A stretch of 64,000 nucleotides of DNA from Chryseobacterium sp. JM1 (GTDB lineage Bacteria > Bacteroidota > Bacteroidia > Flavobacteriales > Weeksellaceae), in contig NZ_JPRN01000015.1 in assembly GCF_000737715.1 (NCBI RefSeq), positions 46,691 to 110,690 on the forward strand. Reading direction: 5' to 3'. The number at the start of each line of letters is the position of its first letter. Position 1 is the stretch's first letter. The position numbers and the translations under genes were made by a program. Below are positions 42,275 through 50,101 of this stretch, in pieces. The notes beneath the pieces were generated by a model. That model made no database searches, had not been told where the DNA came from, and was given only the letters and a program-made list of their open reading frames with translations.

Positions 42275-43219
42275 ATGGAATTTACATCACCCATCAAACA
42301 AATCATCAGTCATTTAGAAAAAATACAGTCATTTAATGTACAGAATCCGTTGGATGATACCCGGAAATATCTTGATACGATGTCGCTTCAGCTCAACGGA
42401 AAAAAAGAATCCGTTGCAATGATCGAAGAACTGAATATTCCTATCGAAAACCACCAGATCCCGATCCGGATCTACCGTCCGAAAGGAAAAACGACTCAGA
42501 AATCATCAGGTATTGTCTACATACATGGCGGATGGTTTATTGCCGGTGGTTTTGAAACCCATGATGCTGTAGTCCGTAAACTGGCCAATAAAACAGGATC
42601 AACAGTGATATTCGTTGATTATCGCTTGGCTCCCAAACATCCTTTTCCTGCGGGATTAAATGACTCTATTAATACCGTAAAATGGTTGGTTGACCATGCA
42701 GAATCCCTGGGAATTGATAAAAATCAGATCGGAATTATAGGTGACAGTGCCGGTGGAGCTCTTGCAGCCAGCGCTTCCACTCAGATTGGAGAACTTCTGA
42801 AGTTCCAGATACTGATCTATCCGGCAGCTGATAATCAACTTAGTACTCAATCATGGGAAATCTATGAAACAGGCCCGGTTTTAAATAAAGAAGGAGGTAT
42901 CCAGGCCTGGAACTGGTATTATCCTGATGGTAAAAACAATCCGGATCCATTGGCAGTTCCTATATTAATAAAAGATTTCAGAAATACACCATCTACATTG
43001 GTTCTTATTGCCGAACATGATGCTTTAAGAGACGAAGGAGAATTGTTAGCACAGCATATGAAAGATGCCGGGATTTCTGTTCGTACCAGTTTTTACAAAG
43101 ATATGGTCCATGGTTTTATGCATATGGGAGAAGTATTGAATGAAGTGGATCGGGCAGCCAATGAAATGGCAGCTTTTGCCCATCAACACCTTGAAATAGC
43201 TGTAGAAAAAGAAGCATGA
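42275..43219 (+). CDS. Alpha/beta hydrolase, hormone-sensitive-lipase family
   Basis: About 314 residues. The oxyanion motif is YIHGGWFIAGG, the nucleophile elbow is GDSAGGALAAS, the acid is in AEHDALRDEG and the His in DMVHGFMHMG, the full set of an HSL-type esterase. ATG at 42275 follows an A-rich leader (TTTAAAAAAATG) and gives the usual length. It overlaps the MFS start by 4 bp (ATGA), so the two are coupled. Divergent HxlR is the likely regulator; the substrate is a small ester or lactone. Confidence 0.88.
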   Translation: MEFTSPIKQIISHLEKIQSFNVQNPLDDTRKYLDTMSLQLNGKKESVAMIEELNIPIENHQIPIRIYRPKGKTTQKSSGIVYIHGGWFIAGGFETHDAVVRKLANKTGSTVIFVDYRLAPKHPFPAGLNDSINTVKWLVDHAESLGIDKNQIGIIGDSAGGALAASASTQIGELLKFQILIYPAADNQLSTQSWEIYETGPVLNKEGGIQAWNWYYPDGKNNPDPLAVPILIKDFRNTPSTLVLIAEHDALRDEGELLAQHMKDAGISVRTSFYKDMVHGFMHMGEVLNEVDRAANEMAAFAHQHLEIAVEKEA

Positions 43220-44388
43220 AAAAGTACGCCTACATCGGATGCTTAGGATTCATTGCGGTCATCACAACAGAATTCGGAGTAATAGGAATCCTGCCACAGA
43301 TTGCAGAACATTATCAGATAGGAATTGACAAAGCCGGTTGGCTCCTCAGTGCTTTTGCACTGATTATTGCATTAACGGGGCCTTTTATGACCTTGCTGAT
43401 GTCCGGATTTGACCGTAAAAAAGTGATGTTGACCGCTATTGCGATCTTTCTGTTTACGGCTGTGGTTTCGGCGATGTCGCCACCGTTTTGGCTTCTGATG
43501 CTGGTGAGAATACTTCCTGCATTTTTACAACCGGTCTATATTGCCACGGCCTTGTCTGTCGCAGTCTCTGGAGCAGATCAAAAACAGGCGAATAAGCTGA
43601 TGGGAATTGTCTTTATCGGGGTAGCTCTGGCTATGGTGACTACAGTTCCTTTTGCGACGTGGCTGGCCAGTATATGGATATGGGAATCTTCATTCATCGT
43701 GCAGGGGATTGTGAGTACAGTAGCTTTAGCCGTGATCTATTTGCTGCTTCCCGCAATGCCTGTGCAGGAAAAAAAATCTTATAAAAGTCAGCTCACGATT
43801 CTGACTAAACCTACATTTATCATCAGTACAGCCATGAATTTTTTCATGATTACCGCCTGGTTTTCTACCTACAGTTATTTTGCCGACTATCTGAATAAAG
43901 CGAAAGGAATGGACGGAACGATGGTTAGTTACATGCTTTTTCTGTTCGGAATTATTGGTGTGTTTTCAAACTGGATTGCGGGAAAAATGTTGAGCTGGAA
44001 TGTCCCGAAAACGACCGCTCTGTTCCTTTCCGGAACTGTCATTATGCCGTTCTTACTGTATTTCTCCGGAGACAGTCTGCCTGCGAATATCATCAGTATT
44101 GCGGTTTGGGGCTTTCTTTATTCTCCGAGTTTTCAGAATGCGTCCTCCTACATGATTTCTTCCGTCCCGGATTCTCTTGAATTTGCCAACAGTTTAGCGA
44201 CTTCCTTTGGAAACCTCGGAGTAACTCTGGGAACAACCCTGGGAGGCTGGATGATTGTGGCCAAAGGAGCTTCATACAATCCGTGGATAGGCCTTGTGTT
44301 TGGGATTTTAGCATTTTTGATGATCATTCTGAGAAGTATTCTGGAGAAAAGAGCTGAAAAGGAGAAGATCATTATTCCGTGTCCGTAA
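43216..44388 (+). CDS. MFS transporter
   Basis: 390 residues with 12 membrane segments. The first helix, FIAVITTEFGVIGILPQIAEHY, and motif A MSGFDRKKVMLTAI resemble AraJ/YdhP-type exporters. It overlaps the hydrolase gene by 4 bp and belongs to the unit facing hxlR. It may export the substrate or product of the hydrolase (inference). Confidence 0.85.
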   Translation: MKKYAYIGCLGFIAVITTEFGVIGILPQIAEHYQIGIDKAGWLLSAFALIIALTGPFMTLLMSGFDRKKVMLTAIAIFLFTAVVSAMSPPFWLLMLVRILPAFLQPVYIATALSVAVSGADQKQANKLMGIVFIGVALAMVTTVPFATWLASIWIWESSFIVQGIVSTVALAVIYLLLPAMPVQEKKSYKSQLTILTKPTFIISTAMNFFMITAWFSTYSYFADYLNKAKGMDGTMVSYMLFLFGIIGVFSNWIAGKMLSWNVPKTTALFLSGTVIMPFLLYFSGDSLPANIISIAVWGFLYSPSFQNASSYMISSVPDSLEFANSLATSFGNLGVTLGTTLGGWMIVAKGASYNPWIGLVFGILAFLMIILRSILEKRAEKEKIIIPCP

Positions 44389-44393
44389 TATAT

Positions 44394-44434
44394 TGTAACA
44401 AATTTTGTTACATTGGCGAAAAGCAGTAATTTTG
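44394..44434 (+). promoter_or_regulatory. Operator-promoter of the FrnE-like gene
   Basis: A palindrome TGTAACAAATTTTGTTACA (44394-44412, 9-bp arms and one central base) overlaps the -33 TTTG at 44404-44407. The -7 element TAATTTTG follows at 44427-44434 after 19 bp. The palindrome resembles the site at 42119-42132, so HxlR may repress this gene as well. Confidence 0.65.
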
Positions 44435-44473
44435 ATGGATTAATTAATTTCATCAAAAATTAAAACAAAAAAA

Positions 44474-45175
44474 ATGAAAATAGAAATATGGTCGGATGTT
44501 ATGTGTCCGTTCTGCTATATCGGAAAGAATAATTTTGAGCAGGCTCTTGAAAAACTGCCGTTTAAAGACGAAATCGAAGTAGAGTGGAAGAGCTTCCTGT
44601 TAGATCCTAGTTTAGATGCTTCAAAGCCTCAGAATACCGTTGAATATTTTAAAGAGAAAAAAGGTTTTCCTGCAGAACAGGCATCCCAGATGATTGGTCA
44701 GGTGGCTCAGATGGGGAAAAGTGCCGGAATTGATTTTAATTTCGAAAAAGCTTTGATCATCAATACATTCACAGCACACAAACTGCTTCATCTTGCTAAA
44801 AAATACGGTAAGGCCAATGAAATGGAAGAAGCGCTTTTCATTGCTCATTTTACCGACGGAAAAAATGTTGGGGATATAGAAGAACTTGTTTCTCTTGCTG
44901 AGAATTTAGGGATTGATAAGGATGAGGCGAGACAGGCTTTAACATCAGATGTATTCGATTCTGAAATTAACCAGGATATTCAGGAGGCTAAAAACAATGG
45001 TATTTCAAGCGTTCCTTTCTTTGTTCTGAATGGAAAATACGCTGTATCCGGAGCACAACCTGCTGAAGTTTTTGCAGATGCTCTTCAACAGACGTATAAA
45101 GAAACGGTAAGCCCGTTTAAGGATCTTTCGAAAGAAGGAGGTGCATCTTGTGATACGGATGGATGCAGTGTCTAA
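44474..45175 (+). CDS. DsbA family oxidoreductase, FrnE-like
   Basis: 233 residues, a thioredoxin fold with helical insertion. The redox motif is CPFC in SDVMCPFCYIGK, and the cis-Pro loop is SSVPFFVLNGKYAVSGAQ. There is no signal peptide, so it acts in the cytoplasm. The C-terminus has two extra Cys (SCDTDGCSV). FrnE-type proteins are disulfide isomerases or glutathione-S-transferase-like enzymes induced by oxidative or electrophile stress, which fits control by a Cys-bearing HxlR regulator. Confidence 0.88.
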   Translation: MKIEIWSDVMCPFCYIGKNNFEQALEKLPFKDEIEVEWKSFLLDPSLDASKPQNTVEYFKEKKGFPAEQASQMIGQVAQMGKSAGIDFNFEKALIINTFTAHKLLHLAKKYGKANEMEEALFIAHFTDGKNVGDIEELVSLAENLGIDKDEARQALTSDVFDSEINQDIQEAKNNGISSVPFFVLNGKYAVSGAQPAEVFADALQQTYKETVSPFKDLSKEGGASCDTDGCSV

Positions 45176-45191
45176 TAATGTATGGAAGTCT

Positions 45192-45417
45192 GAAGCTGGA
45201 AGAGGGAAGTTATTGAGGTTCAAAATACAGAATGACAATGCCGTTTTATTAAATTTTTAAGGTTAATTCCTTAAATCGCTAAAGTTGCCTGCCTCTTCCA
45301 ACTTCCTGATTAGGTTAAATTTTTAACCACAAATAACACTAATAGATTCACGAATGTCACTATTGAATGTCAGCAACATTCGTGGAATTTGTAAAAAAGA
45401 TTATTGACATTAGTGTT
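45192..45417. repeat. Dispersed MITE-like element copy C and nested hairpin
   Basis: GAAGCTGGAAGAGGGA (45192-45207) starts copy C, which ends near 45312 with CCTGCCTCTTCCAACTTCC. Beyond it, AACACTAAT (45335-45343) pairs with ATTAGTGTT (45409-45417), and inside it CACGAATGT (45349-45357) pairs with ACATTCGTG (45376-45384). This gives a long cruciform-like structure. No gene is visible from 45176 to 45561. Confidence 0.6.
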
Positions 45418-45450
45418 TTCAATGAAAAATAATTTAGCATATTCAGTATA

Positions 45451-45479
45451 AAAACACCTCAACCCGGGGTGTTTTTTTG
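45451..45479 (+). terminator. Intrinsic terminator
   Basis: AAAACACC (45451-45458) pairs with GGTGTTTT (45468-45475), followed by more T residues. It would end transcripts coming from the FrnE-like gene. Confidence 0.6.
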
Positions 45480-45561
45480 TTCAGTACAGATTATAAAAAA
45501 CAGGAAAAAGGTTCCCGTTTTAGCCGTTCAATGCTTATTTTTGTTTAAATATTTATGTTCA

Positions 45562-46140
45562 ATGATAAAAATCAATACCGATTCTCATTATCCGGTTTCT
45601 GAAACGCTGTTTGTCTTTGCTTTGGATTCGGAGGCTGGAAAGGCTTTTGAAGGAAAAAATAAACTGGTGACAGGAATAGGAAAAGTAAATGCTGCGATTG
45701 AACTGACCAGAGAAATTCATTTAAGAAAACCCAAACTGATCGTTAATCTGGGGTCTGCAGGAAGTAAAAGCTTCGGGAAAGGTGAAGTGGTCTGCTGTAC
45801 AAAATTTATCCAGCGCGATATGGATGTGAGAGGTCTCGGCTTCAGTCTTTATGAAACTCCTTTATCCGGAATTCCGCCTGTTTTGGAATACGGTCTTCAG
45901 ATGAACGGACTGGAAGAAGGAATTTGTGGCAGCGGCGACAGTTTTGAGATGAATCATTCGGAAACGGATTATAATATTGTAGATATGGAAGCCTATCCGC
46001 TTGCACTCATTGCTAAGAAAGAAAACATCCCTTTCCTGTGCCTGAAATATATCTCCGACGATGCAGGAAGTGATGCCGCAGACGACTGGGCGGTTCAGGT
46101 ACATCTGGCTTCTGAAGCGTTTAAGAAAATATTATTTTAA
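45562..46140 (+). CDS. Nucleoside phosphorylase/MTA-SAH nucleosidase-like protein
   Basis: 192 residues, PNP/MTAN fold. VNLGSAGS is the phosphate or water-side loop, the base-side motif is IVDMEAYPLALIAKKENIPFLCLKYISDDAGSDAADDW, with the Glu of DMEAY and the catalytic Asp of SDDA. The enzyme would cleave the glycosidic bond of a purine nucleoside or of methylthioadenosine/S-adenosylhomocysteine. It is shorter than E. coli MTAN. The start at 45562 (MIKINTD) is preferred over an upstream GTG inside the terminator T-run. It is followed by the GNAT gene after 12 bp. Confidence 0.8.
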   Translation: MIKINTDSHYPVSETLFVFALDSEAGKAFEGKNKLVTGIGKVNAAIELTREIHLRKPKLIVNLGSAGSKSFGKGEVVCCTKFIQRDMDVRGLGFSLYETPLSGIPPVLEYGLQMNGLEEGICGSGDSFEMNHSETDYNIVDMEAYPLALIAKKENIPFLCLKYISDDAGSDAADDWAVQVHLASEAFKKILF

Positions 46141-46152
46141 CAAAAAAGAAAA

Positions 46153-46677
46153 ATGGCATCAATTATCATTAATACAGCGTCGGCTGAAGATCTTGAAACC
46201 ATACAGGGTCTGGGTAGACAGACATTCTCTGAAACCTTTGCAGAAAGTAATTCCGAAGAGGCTATGAAAACGTATCTGGATGAAAGTTTCAATACGGAAA
46301 AAGTAAAATCAGAATTAGCCAATGCCGATTCTCATTTCTTTATCGCCTGGGAAGAGGACAATCCTGTTGGCTATCTAAAATTAAATTCCAGAGCGGCACA
46401 AACTGAACTGAAGGATGATGATACTTCCCTGGAAATAGAGCGTATTTACGTCAAAAAAAGCCACCACGGACAGAAAGTAGGGCAATTACTGTATGACAAA
46501 GCATTAGAAAGCGCTCAAAGTCTTGGTAAAAATTATCTCTGGCTTGGGGTGTGGGAAAAGAACCTGAGAGCACTGAGTTTTTACAGAAAAAATGGTTTTG
46601 AGGAATTCGGAAGTCATACTTTTACGTTGGGAAATGATGATCAGACCGATCTGATGATGAAGAAAATTTTAGATTAA
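46153..46677 (+). CDS. GNAT family N-acetyltransferase
   Basis: 174 residues. The acetyl-CoA loop is YVKKSHHGQKVGQLLYDKAL (Q/RxxGxG-like) and the C-terminal motif is LGVWEKNLRALSFYRKNGFEEFG. The layout resembles PaiA/YkkB-type acetyltransferases that act on polyamines or other amines. It lies between the nucleosidase gene and a Crp/Fnr gene (12 bp on both sides), so the three form one operon. Confidence 0.85.
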   Translation: MASIIINTASAEDLETIQGLGRQTFSETFAESNSEEAMKTYLDESFNTEKVKSELANADSHFFIAWEEDNPVGYLKLNSRAAQTELKDDDTSLEIERIYVKKSHHGQKVGQLLYDKALESAQSLGKNYLWLGVWEKNLRALSFYRKNGFEEFGSHTFTLGNDDQTDLMMKKILD

Positions 46678-46689
46678 TAACCATCAGCT

Positions 46690-47259
46690 TTGAAAGAATT
46701 TTTAGAAGAAATCAATTCCTATTACCCATTATCAGCAGAAACAGTTGAGGCCCTGATCAATATCTGTACTGAAGAAAAATTCAGTAAAAATGATCTTCTT
46801 CAGGAAGCCGGAACTGGCGCGAGATATTATTACTTTATAAAATCTGGGCTGGTGGGCTATTATACTGTGGATGAACAGGGAGATTCTGTGTATAAAATTT
46901 TCTTTGAAGAAAAGAGTTTTGTTGCTTCTACTGCGGCTGTGATCAAGGTTAAACCCAGTGATTTTAATATTGTTGCCCTTGAAGACTGTTCGGTGATCAA
47001 ATATCCGGCAAAGGCTTTCAGAGAGTTGATCAACCGGTATCACGATCTGGCATTATTTCAAATTCATTATCTGGAAAAAAATTGGGTCGTAAAAAAAGAA
47101 CCGCTGGAAATTTCTTTAAAGCATGAAACAGCCAAACGGCGCTATTTACAGTTATTGCAGAATAAACATCTGCATGACCGTCTTAAACAGCATCATATTG
47201 CCTCTTACCTGGGCATTACACCCACTCAGCTGAGCCGCATAAAAAAAGAAATAAACTGA
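46690..47259 (+). CDS. Crp/Fnr family transcriptional regulator
   Basis: 189 residues. The cyclic-nucleotide-binding-like region is KNDLLQEAGTGARYYYFIKSGLVGYY, and the short C-terminal HTH is HIASYLGITPTQLSRIKKEIN. The start codon is TTG at 46690, with no closer ATG that would keep the N-terminal helix. It is the last gene of the nucleosidase-GNAT-regulator unit and ends in a strong terminator. The ligand is unknown; many Bacteroidota relatives bind no cyclic nucleotide. Confidence 0.85.
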   Translation: MKEFLEEINSYYPLSAETVEALINICTEEKFSKNDLLQEAGTGARYYYFIKSGLVGYYTVDEQGDSVYKIFFEEKSFVASTAAVIKVKPSDFNIVALEDCSVIKYPAKAFRELINRYHDLALFQIHYLEKNWVVKKEPLEISLKHETAKRRYLQLLQNKHLHDRLKQHHIASYLGITPTQLSRIKKEIN

Positions 47260-47261
47260 CA

Positions 47262-47292
47262 AAAGCTTCAACATATGTTGAGGCTTTTTTAT
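47262..47292 (+). terminator. Intrinsic terminator of the Crp/Fnr unit
   Basis: AAAGCTTCAACAT (47262-47274) pairs with ATGTTGAGGCTTT (47275-47287) with one G-U pair, followed by TTTATTG. It begins 3 bp after the stop codon. Confidence 0.85.
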
Positions 47293-47329
47293 TGTATCGG
47301 CCGCATATTTGTACCGTAATCAAGAACAA

Positions 47330-47400
47330 TTGGATGGTAGCCAGCCACAACGTGGCGATTTAGCCTAAGATAGGATGCAGTCCTATCAGATTTAAAATTA
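47330..47400 (+). promoter_or_regulatory. Structured leader upstream of the esterase gene
   Basis: Two adjacent hairpins precede the ATG at 47407: GCCAC with GTGGC (three-base loop, about 47344-47356) and GATAGGA (47359-47365) with TCCTATC (47371-47377). Together they give a 70-nt leader that could be an RNA control element or a protein-binding site. It matches no class known to me. Confidence 0.4.
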
Positions 47401-47406
47401 TATCCT

Positions 47407-48219
47407 ATGAAAAATATAGTAAGCATTGTCTGTGTATTAACAGTCTCTGCACAACTTTCCGCACAGAAAATCATTCATAAAGAAGTGTTCAGTGCCAGAA
47501 TGAATAAGAACATTAAAACCATTATCATTACACCGGATGTGCAGCAGGGCGCAACCTATCCGTCGGTTTATATTCTTCACGGGTATAGCGGAAATCCAGA
47601 CAGAACGATCAAGCAGGATATTCCTGATCTGGTTCAGAAAGCACAAGAGTATAAGATGATCTATGTCTTGCCGGACGGAAATTTCAATTCATGGTATTTA
47701 GATAGTCCGTTGGTTAAGGATTCACAGTATCAGACTTTTATCGGGCAGGAGCTTGTAAATTTTGTCAATAAAAACTATCCTGTGAAAAACGACAGAAAAT
47801 TTCGAGGTATTCTGGGATGGAGCATGGGAGGTTATGGCGCTGTGAACATTGGTACGACATACAATAAAACGTTTGGCATCGTTGGAAGTTCTTGTGGCGC
47901 TTTGGATCTGGCCTCATTTGGAGAAGGGTACACAAAGTATCAGGTAGATAAAGTGGCGGGTCCTGTGATCTCTTTAAATCCTAAATTTTTTACAGATAAT
48001 AAGTTGAAGACAATGGCTTCAGCTGATCAGCAGTACATCTTTGACTGCGGGACAGAAGATACCCAGATGATCGGCATGAACAGAAATTTTCATAAAAAGC
48101 TGACTGATCTTAAGATTCAGCATCTATACATTGAGTCTCTAGGAATCCATGATCCTAAATACTGGAGCAGATCTTTATCTGAACAATTGACTTTATTTGA
48201 TCGGTTTTTTAAACCATAA
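47407..48219 (+). CDS. Exported esterase (esterase D/S-formylglutathione-hydrolase-like fold)
   Basis: 270 residues. A signal peptide (MKNIVSIVCVLTVSAQLSAQ) is followed by an alpha/beta hydrolase. The oxyanion side is YILHGYSGN, the nucleophile elbow GWSMGGYGAV, the acidic region FDCGTEDTQM and the His in SLGIHDPKYW. This matches the putative esterase (PF00756) family, which includes feruloyl esterases and ferric-enterobactin esterases. It acts in the periplasm on an ester; the substrate is unknown. It is a single gene with a structured leader. Confidence 0.87.
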   Translation: MKNIVSIVCVLTVSAQLSAQKIIHKEVFSARMNKNIKTIIITPDVQQGATYPSVYILHGYSGNPDRTIKQDIPDLVQKAQEYKMIYVLPDGNFNSWYLDSPLVKDSQYQTFIGQELVNFVNKNYPVKNDRKFRGILGWSMGGYGAVNIGTTYNKTFGIVGSSCGALDLASFGEGYTKYQVDKVAGPVISLNPKFFTDNKLKTMASADQQYIFDCGTEDTQMIGMNRNFHKKLTDLKIQHLYIESLGIHDPKYWSRSLSEQLTLFDRFFKP

Positions 48220-48717
48220 AATTGAGTTTATGTAAATTACTATATCTATCTTAATTATAGTGCTTTATATTATTTCATTTAAAGCTGAAATCTATATCTC
48301 CTAACCATTTGAAGGTTTTGAACCTTCACATGGTTAAAAGGCTCAAATCTTTAAACCATTAAGATTAATTAGGATGATAAGAATAGTTAAGAAAAATCAA
48401 ATGATTTTTTTAAGGCATACCTTTAAAAGCAAAGCTCACCTTAATTATCTCAAAAACTTAAATGCTCTTAATGGTTTAAATATTTTCTTCAGGTTAAAAA
48501 AATATTTGGGGAAGCTGTTTAAAAACTAGAATAAAAATGATCATATTATAACCCAGAGAAATCAAAAATTTTCAACGAGTTCATTAGCATTTAATAAACG
48601 ATCTGAAATTTTATCGCAGATAAAATCCTTGCGCCTTACAGCATCATCTTTTCAAATTTCTTTGCGGCCTTTTGCGCTTTTCCAACAAAAAGTTTAAAAA
48701 AGTATTCAGCAAAAAAA
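48220..48717. other. Intergenic region with a long hairpin, no gene seen
   Basis: AACCATTTGAAGGTT (48303-48317) and AACCTTCACATGGTT (48321-48335) form a 15-bp stem with one mismatch and a TTG loop. It may terminate the esterase mRNA, although no T-run follows. The rest is AT-rich, with phrases such as CTTTGCGGCCTTTTGCGC near 48662 that resemble a dispersed intergenic repeat. No ORF. Confidence 0.45.
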
Positions 48718-48746
48718 ATCCTTTTAAGCACAAGGCTTAAAAGGAT
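48718..48746 (-). terminator. Intrinsic terminator of the TauD-like oxygenase gene
   Basis: ATCCTTTTAAGC (48718-48729) and GCTTAAAAGGAT (48735-48746) are a perfect 12-bp stem with an ACAAG loop. On the minus strand the stem is followed by eight T residues. Confidence 0.85.
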
Positions 48747-48786
48747 CCATCATAATTATTATCAAATAAATATCTAATAGAACATT

Positions 48787-49884
48787 TTAAATGTTTTCGA
48801 AATTTTTACCCAAATGTTCTTCTATCACAAAGAACGGGTCTTCTGTAAGTGTGTGGGCTCTCATTTCCATCAGGCTCACTTTGCTCATCATACGGAGCAT
48901 AATTCTTCTTTGGCATTCGTGTTCTACGCCGTTGATGTTTCTTACTCCGGCACGGAAAGCTGATCTTCCGTGGGCACATAAGTGGTTGTTCACCAATATC
49001 ACATCTCCAGCCTGTGGCGTGAACCCTGAATAGATAAGATCTCTTGCCTCTTCCCAGAATTCTGTCAGATGGCTGTGGGCATCATCAGTCTGCTTAATGC
49101 TTGGGTTGAATAGCTGTTCGGCAGCATCAAACCTCATAAAAGGCAGTTCATAATTACCATACAACACGGCATCCAGTTTCTCTTCTTCCTCCATACCGGT
49201 CTCTAAATTGGCATCTTTCGGTATTTTATACATACGCTCAAAAAGAGGTCTGAAATTTTCCCCGATAGCTCCGTGAGAACGGATAGAGTATAGGGTAGAA
49301 GGTACCTGCTCTTCATTACGGATATACATAAAGCTTAAAAAGTCTGCCTGGTGTTTCAGGAAGGCATCTTCCGTATGCACATAAAGATCTGTTGCAGACC
49401 CCGATCCTGTCTGTGTTTCTCTCATTTTCTCGTCAGGGATAATCGCATGCATTAATCCTCCTCCTTTACGCTGAGAATAGTATTGTACAGGTTTCGATGG
49501 AAGTGCTCCGTGAATCAAAGCACACGCAAAACCATAGATGTTGAATTTAGAATAATCCGCAGACTGCCAGTTCGGTGGTGTATTCCCGATACTTTCCTGA
49601 TCGATATCCATTAATCCTCTGAATACCAGAGCTCCATATTGATTTATTGAGAAGTCGCTGGCAAAGTCAGCGGCTATATGTAGAATTCTTTCCGGCAAAA
49701 AATAAGAGGCCAGTTGATGAACGTGAGTAATGAAGTCTCTATTTTCATAGCTGCCATATTTTCTCTGAAGATGCACCGCCGCATCTTGTATCATTCTTCT
49801 TTCCTGAGAGGTGATCTCAATGACTCTTGGAAGCAGTTTTACCGCAGTAATACTGTCGTTATCTAAAATTTCTAGCGAATTCAT
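48787..49884 (-). CDS. Clavaminate-synthase-like Fe(II)/2-oxoglutarate oxygenase, probable L-lysine hydroxylase
   Basis: 365 residues of the TauD/clavaminate-synthase superfamily. The iron ligands are H170 and E172 in LYVHTEDAF (HxE, as in free-amino-acid beta/gamma hydroxylases such as VioC and AsnO) and H305 in LCAHGRSAF. Flavobacterial members of this group are known L-lysine dioxygenases. ATG at 49884 (MNSLEILDND) is chosen; the upstream 52 residues are hydrophobic noise over the promoter. It is divergent from the siderophore operon, starting with a PLP decarboxylase, so it probably makes hydroxylysine that the decarboxylase turns into hydroxycadaverine (inference). Confidence 0.8.
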   Translation of the reverse strand: MNSLEILDNDSITAVKLLPRVIEITSQERRMIQDAAVHLQRKYGSYENRDFITHVHQLASYFLPERILHIAADFASDFSINQYGALVFRGLMDIDQESIGNTPPNWQSADYSKFNIYGFACALIHGALPSKPVQYYSQRKGGGLMHAIIPDEKMRETQTGSGSATDLYVHTEDAFLKHQADFLSFMYIRNEEQVPSTLYSIRSHGAIGENFRPLFERMYKIPKDANLETGMEEEEKLDAVLYGNYELPFMRFDAAEQLFNPSIKQTDDAHSHLTEFWEEARDLIYSGFTPQAGDVILVNNHLCAHGRSAFRAGVRNINGVEHECQRRIMLRMMSKVSLMEMRAHTLTEDPFFVIEEHLGKNFENI

Positions 49885-49929
49885 TAAAAAAATATTTGGT
49901 GTGTTAATATAATTTTTATATTTGTTTTT

Positions 49930-50049
49930 AATTATTCTAAATAACAATAGCTTGGTCAAATTTAGGAATAATTTATCAATCACCAAAAAAAAACTTGAAA
50001 AAATGCAAAAAATAAAAACTTGACACTCAAGTATATACATCTATATACT
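49930..50049. promoter_or_regulatory. Divergent control region of the siderophore locus
   Basis: AATTATTCTAAAT (49930-49942) and ATTTAGGAATAATT (49960-49973) are inverted with one extra base. The second overlaps the minus-strand -7 element TAAATTTG (plus strand 49957-49964) of the oxygenase gene. On the operon side, AGTATATA (50030-50037) and TATATACT (50042-50049) form a perfect palindrome just after TTGACA at 50020-50025. These are candidate iron-regulator sites; the factor is unknown. Confidence 0.5.
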
Positions 50050-50101
50050 ATACAATATTCACACAACTTATTGATTTAAAAAATCACCTTACAAATACCA
50101 T

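Noticed and set aside
45469..45561. GTG start adding 31 residues to the nucleosidase-like protein
   Set aside because: The GTG lies within the T-run of a terminator and the extra residues are hydrophobic and unlike the family.
49930..49973. Classical Fur box
   Set aside because: The inverted repeat does not fit GATAATGATAATCATTATC-type boxes; it is kept only as an unassigned operator candidate.
49885..50040. N-terminal extension of the TauD-like oxygenase (52 hydrophobic residues)
   Set aside because: It runs across the divergent promoter and operator region, and the domain begins normally at the ATG at 49884.
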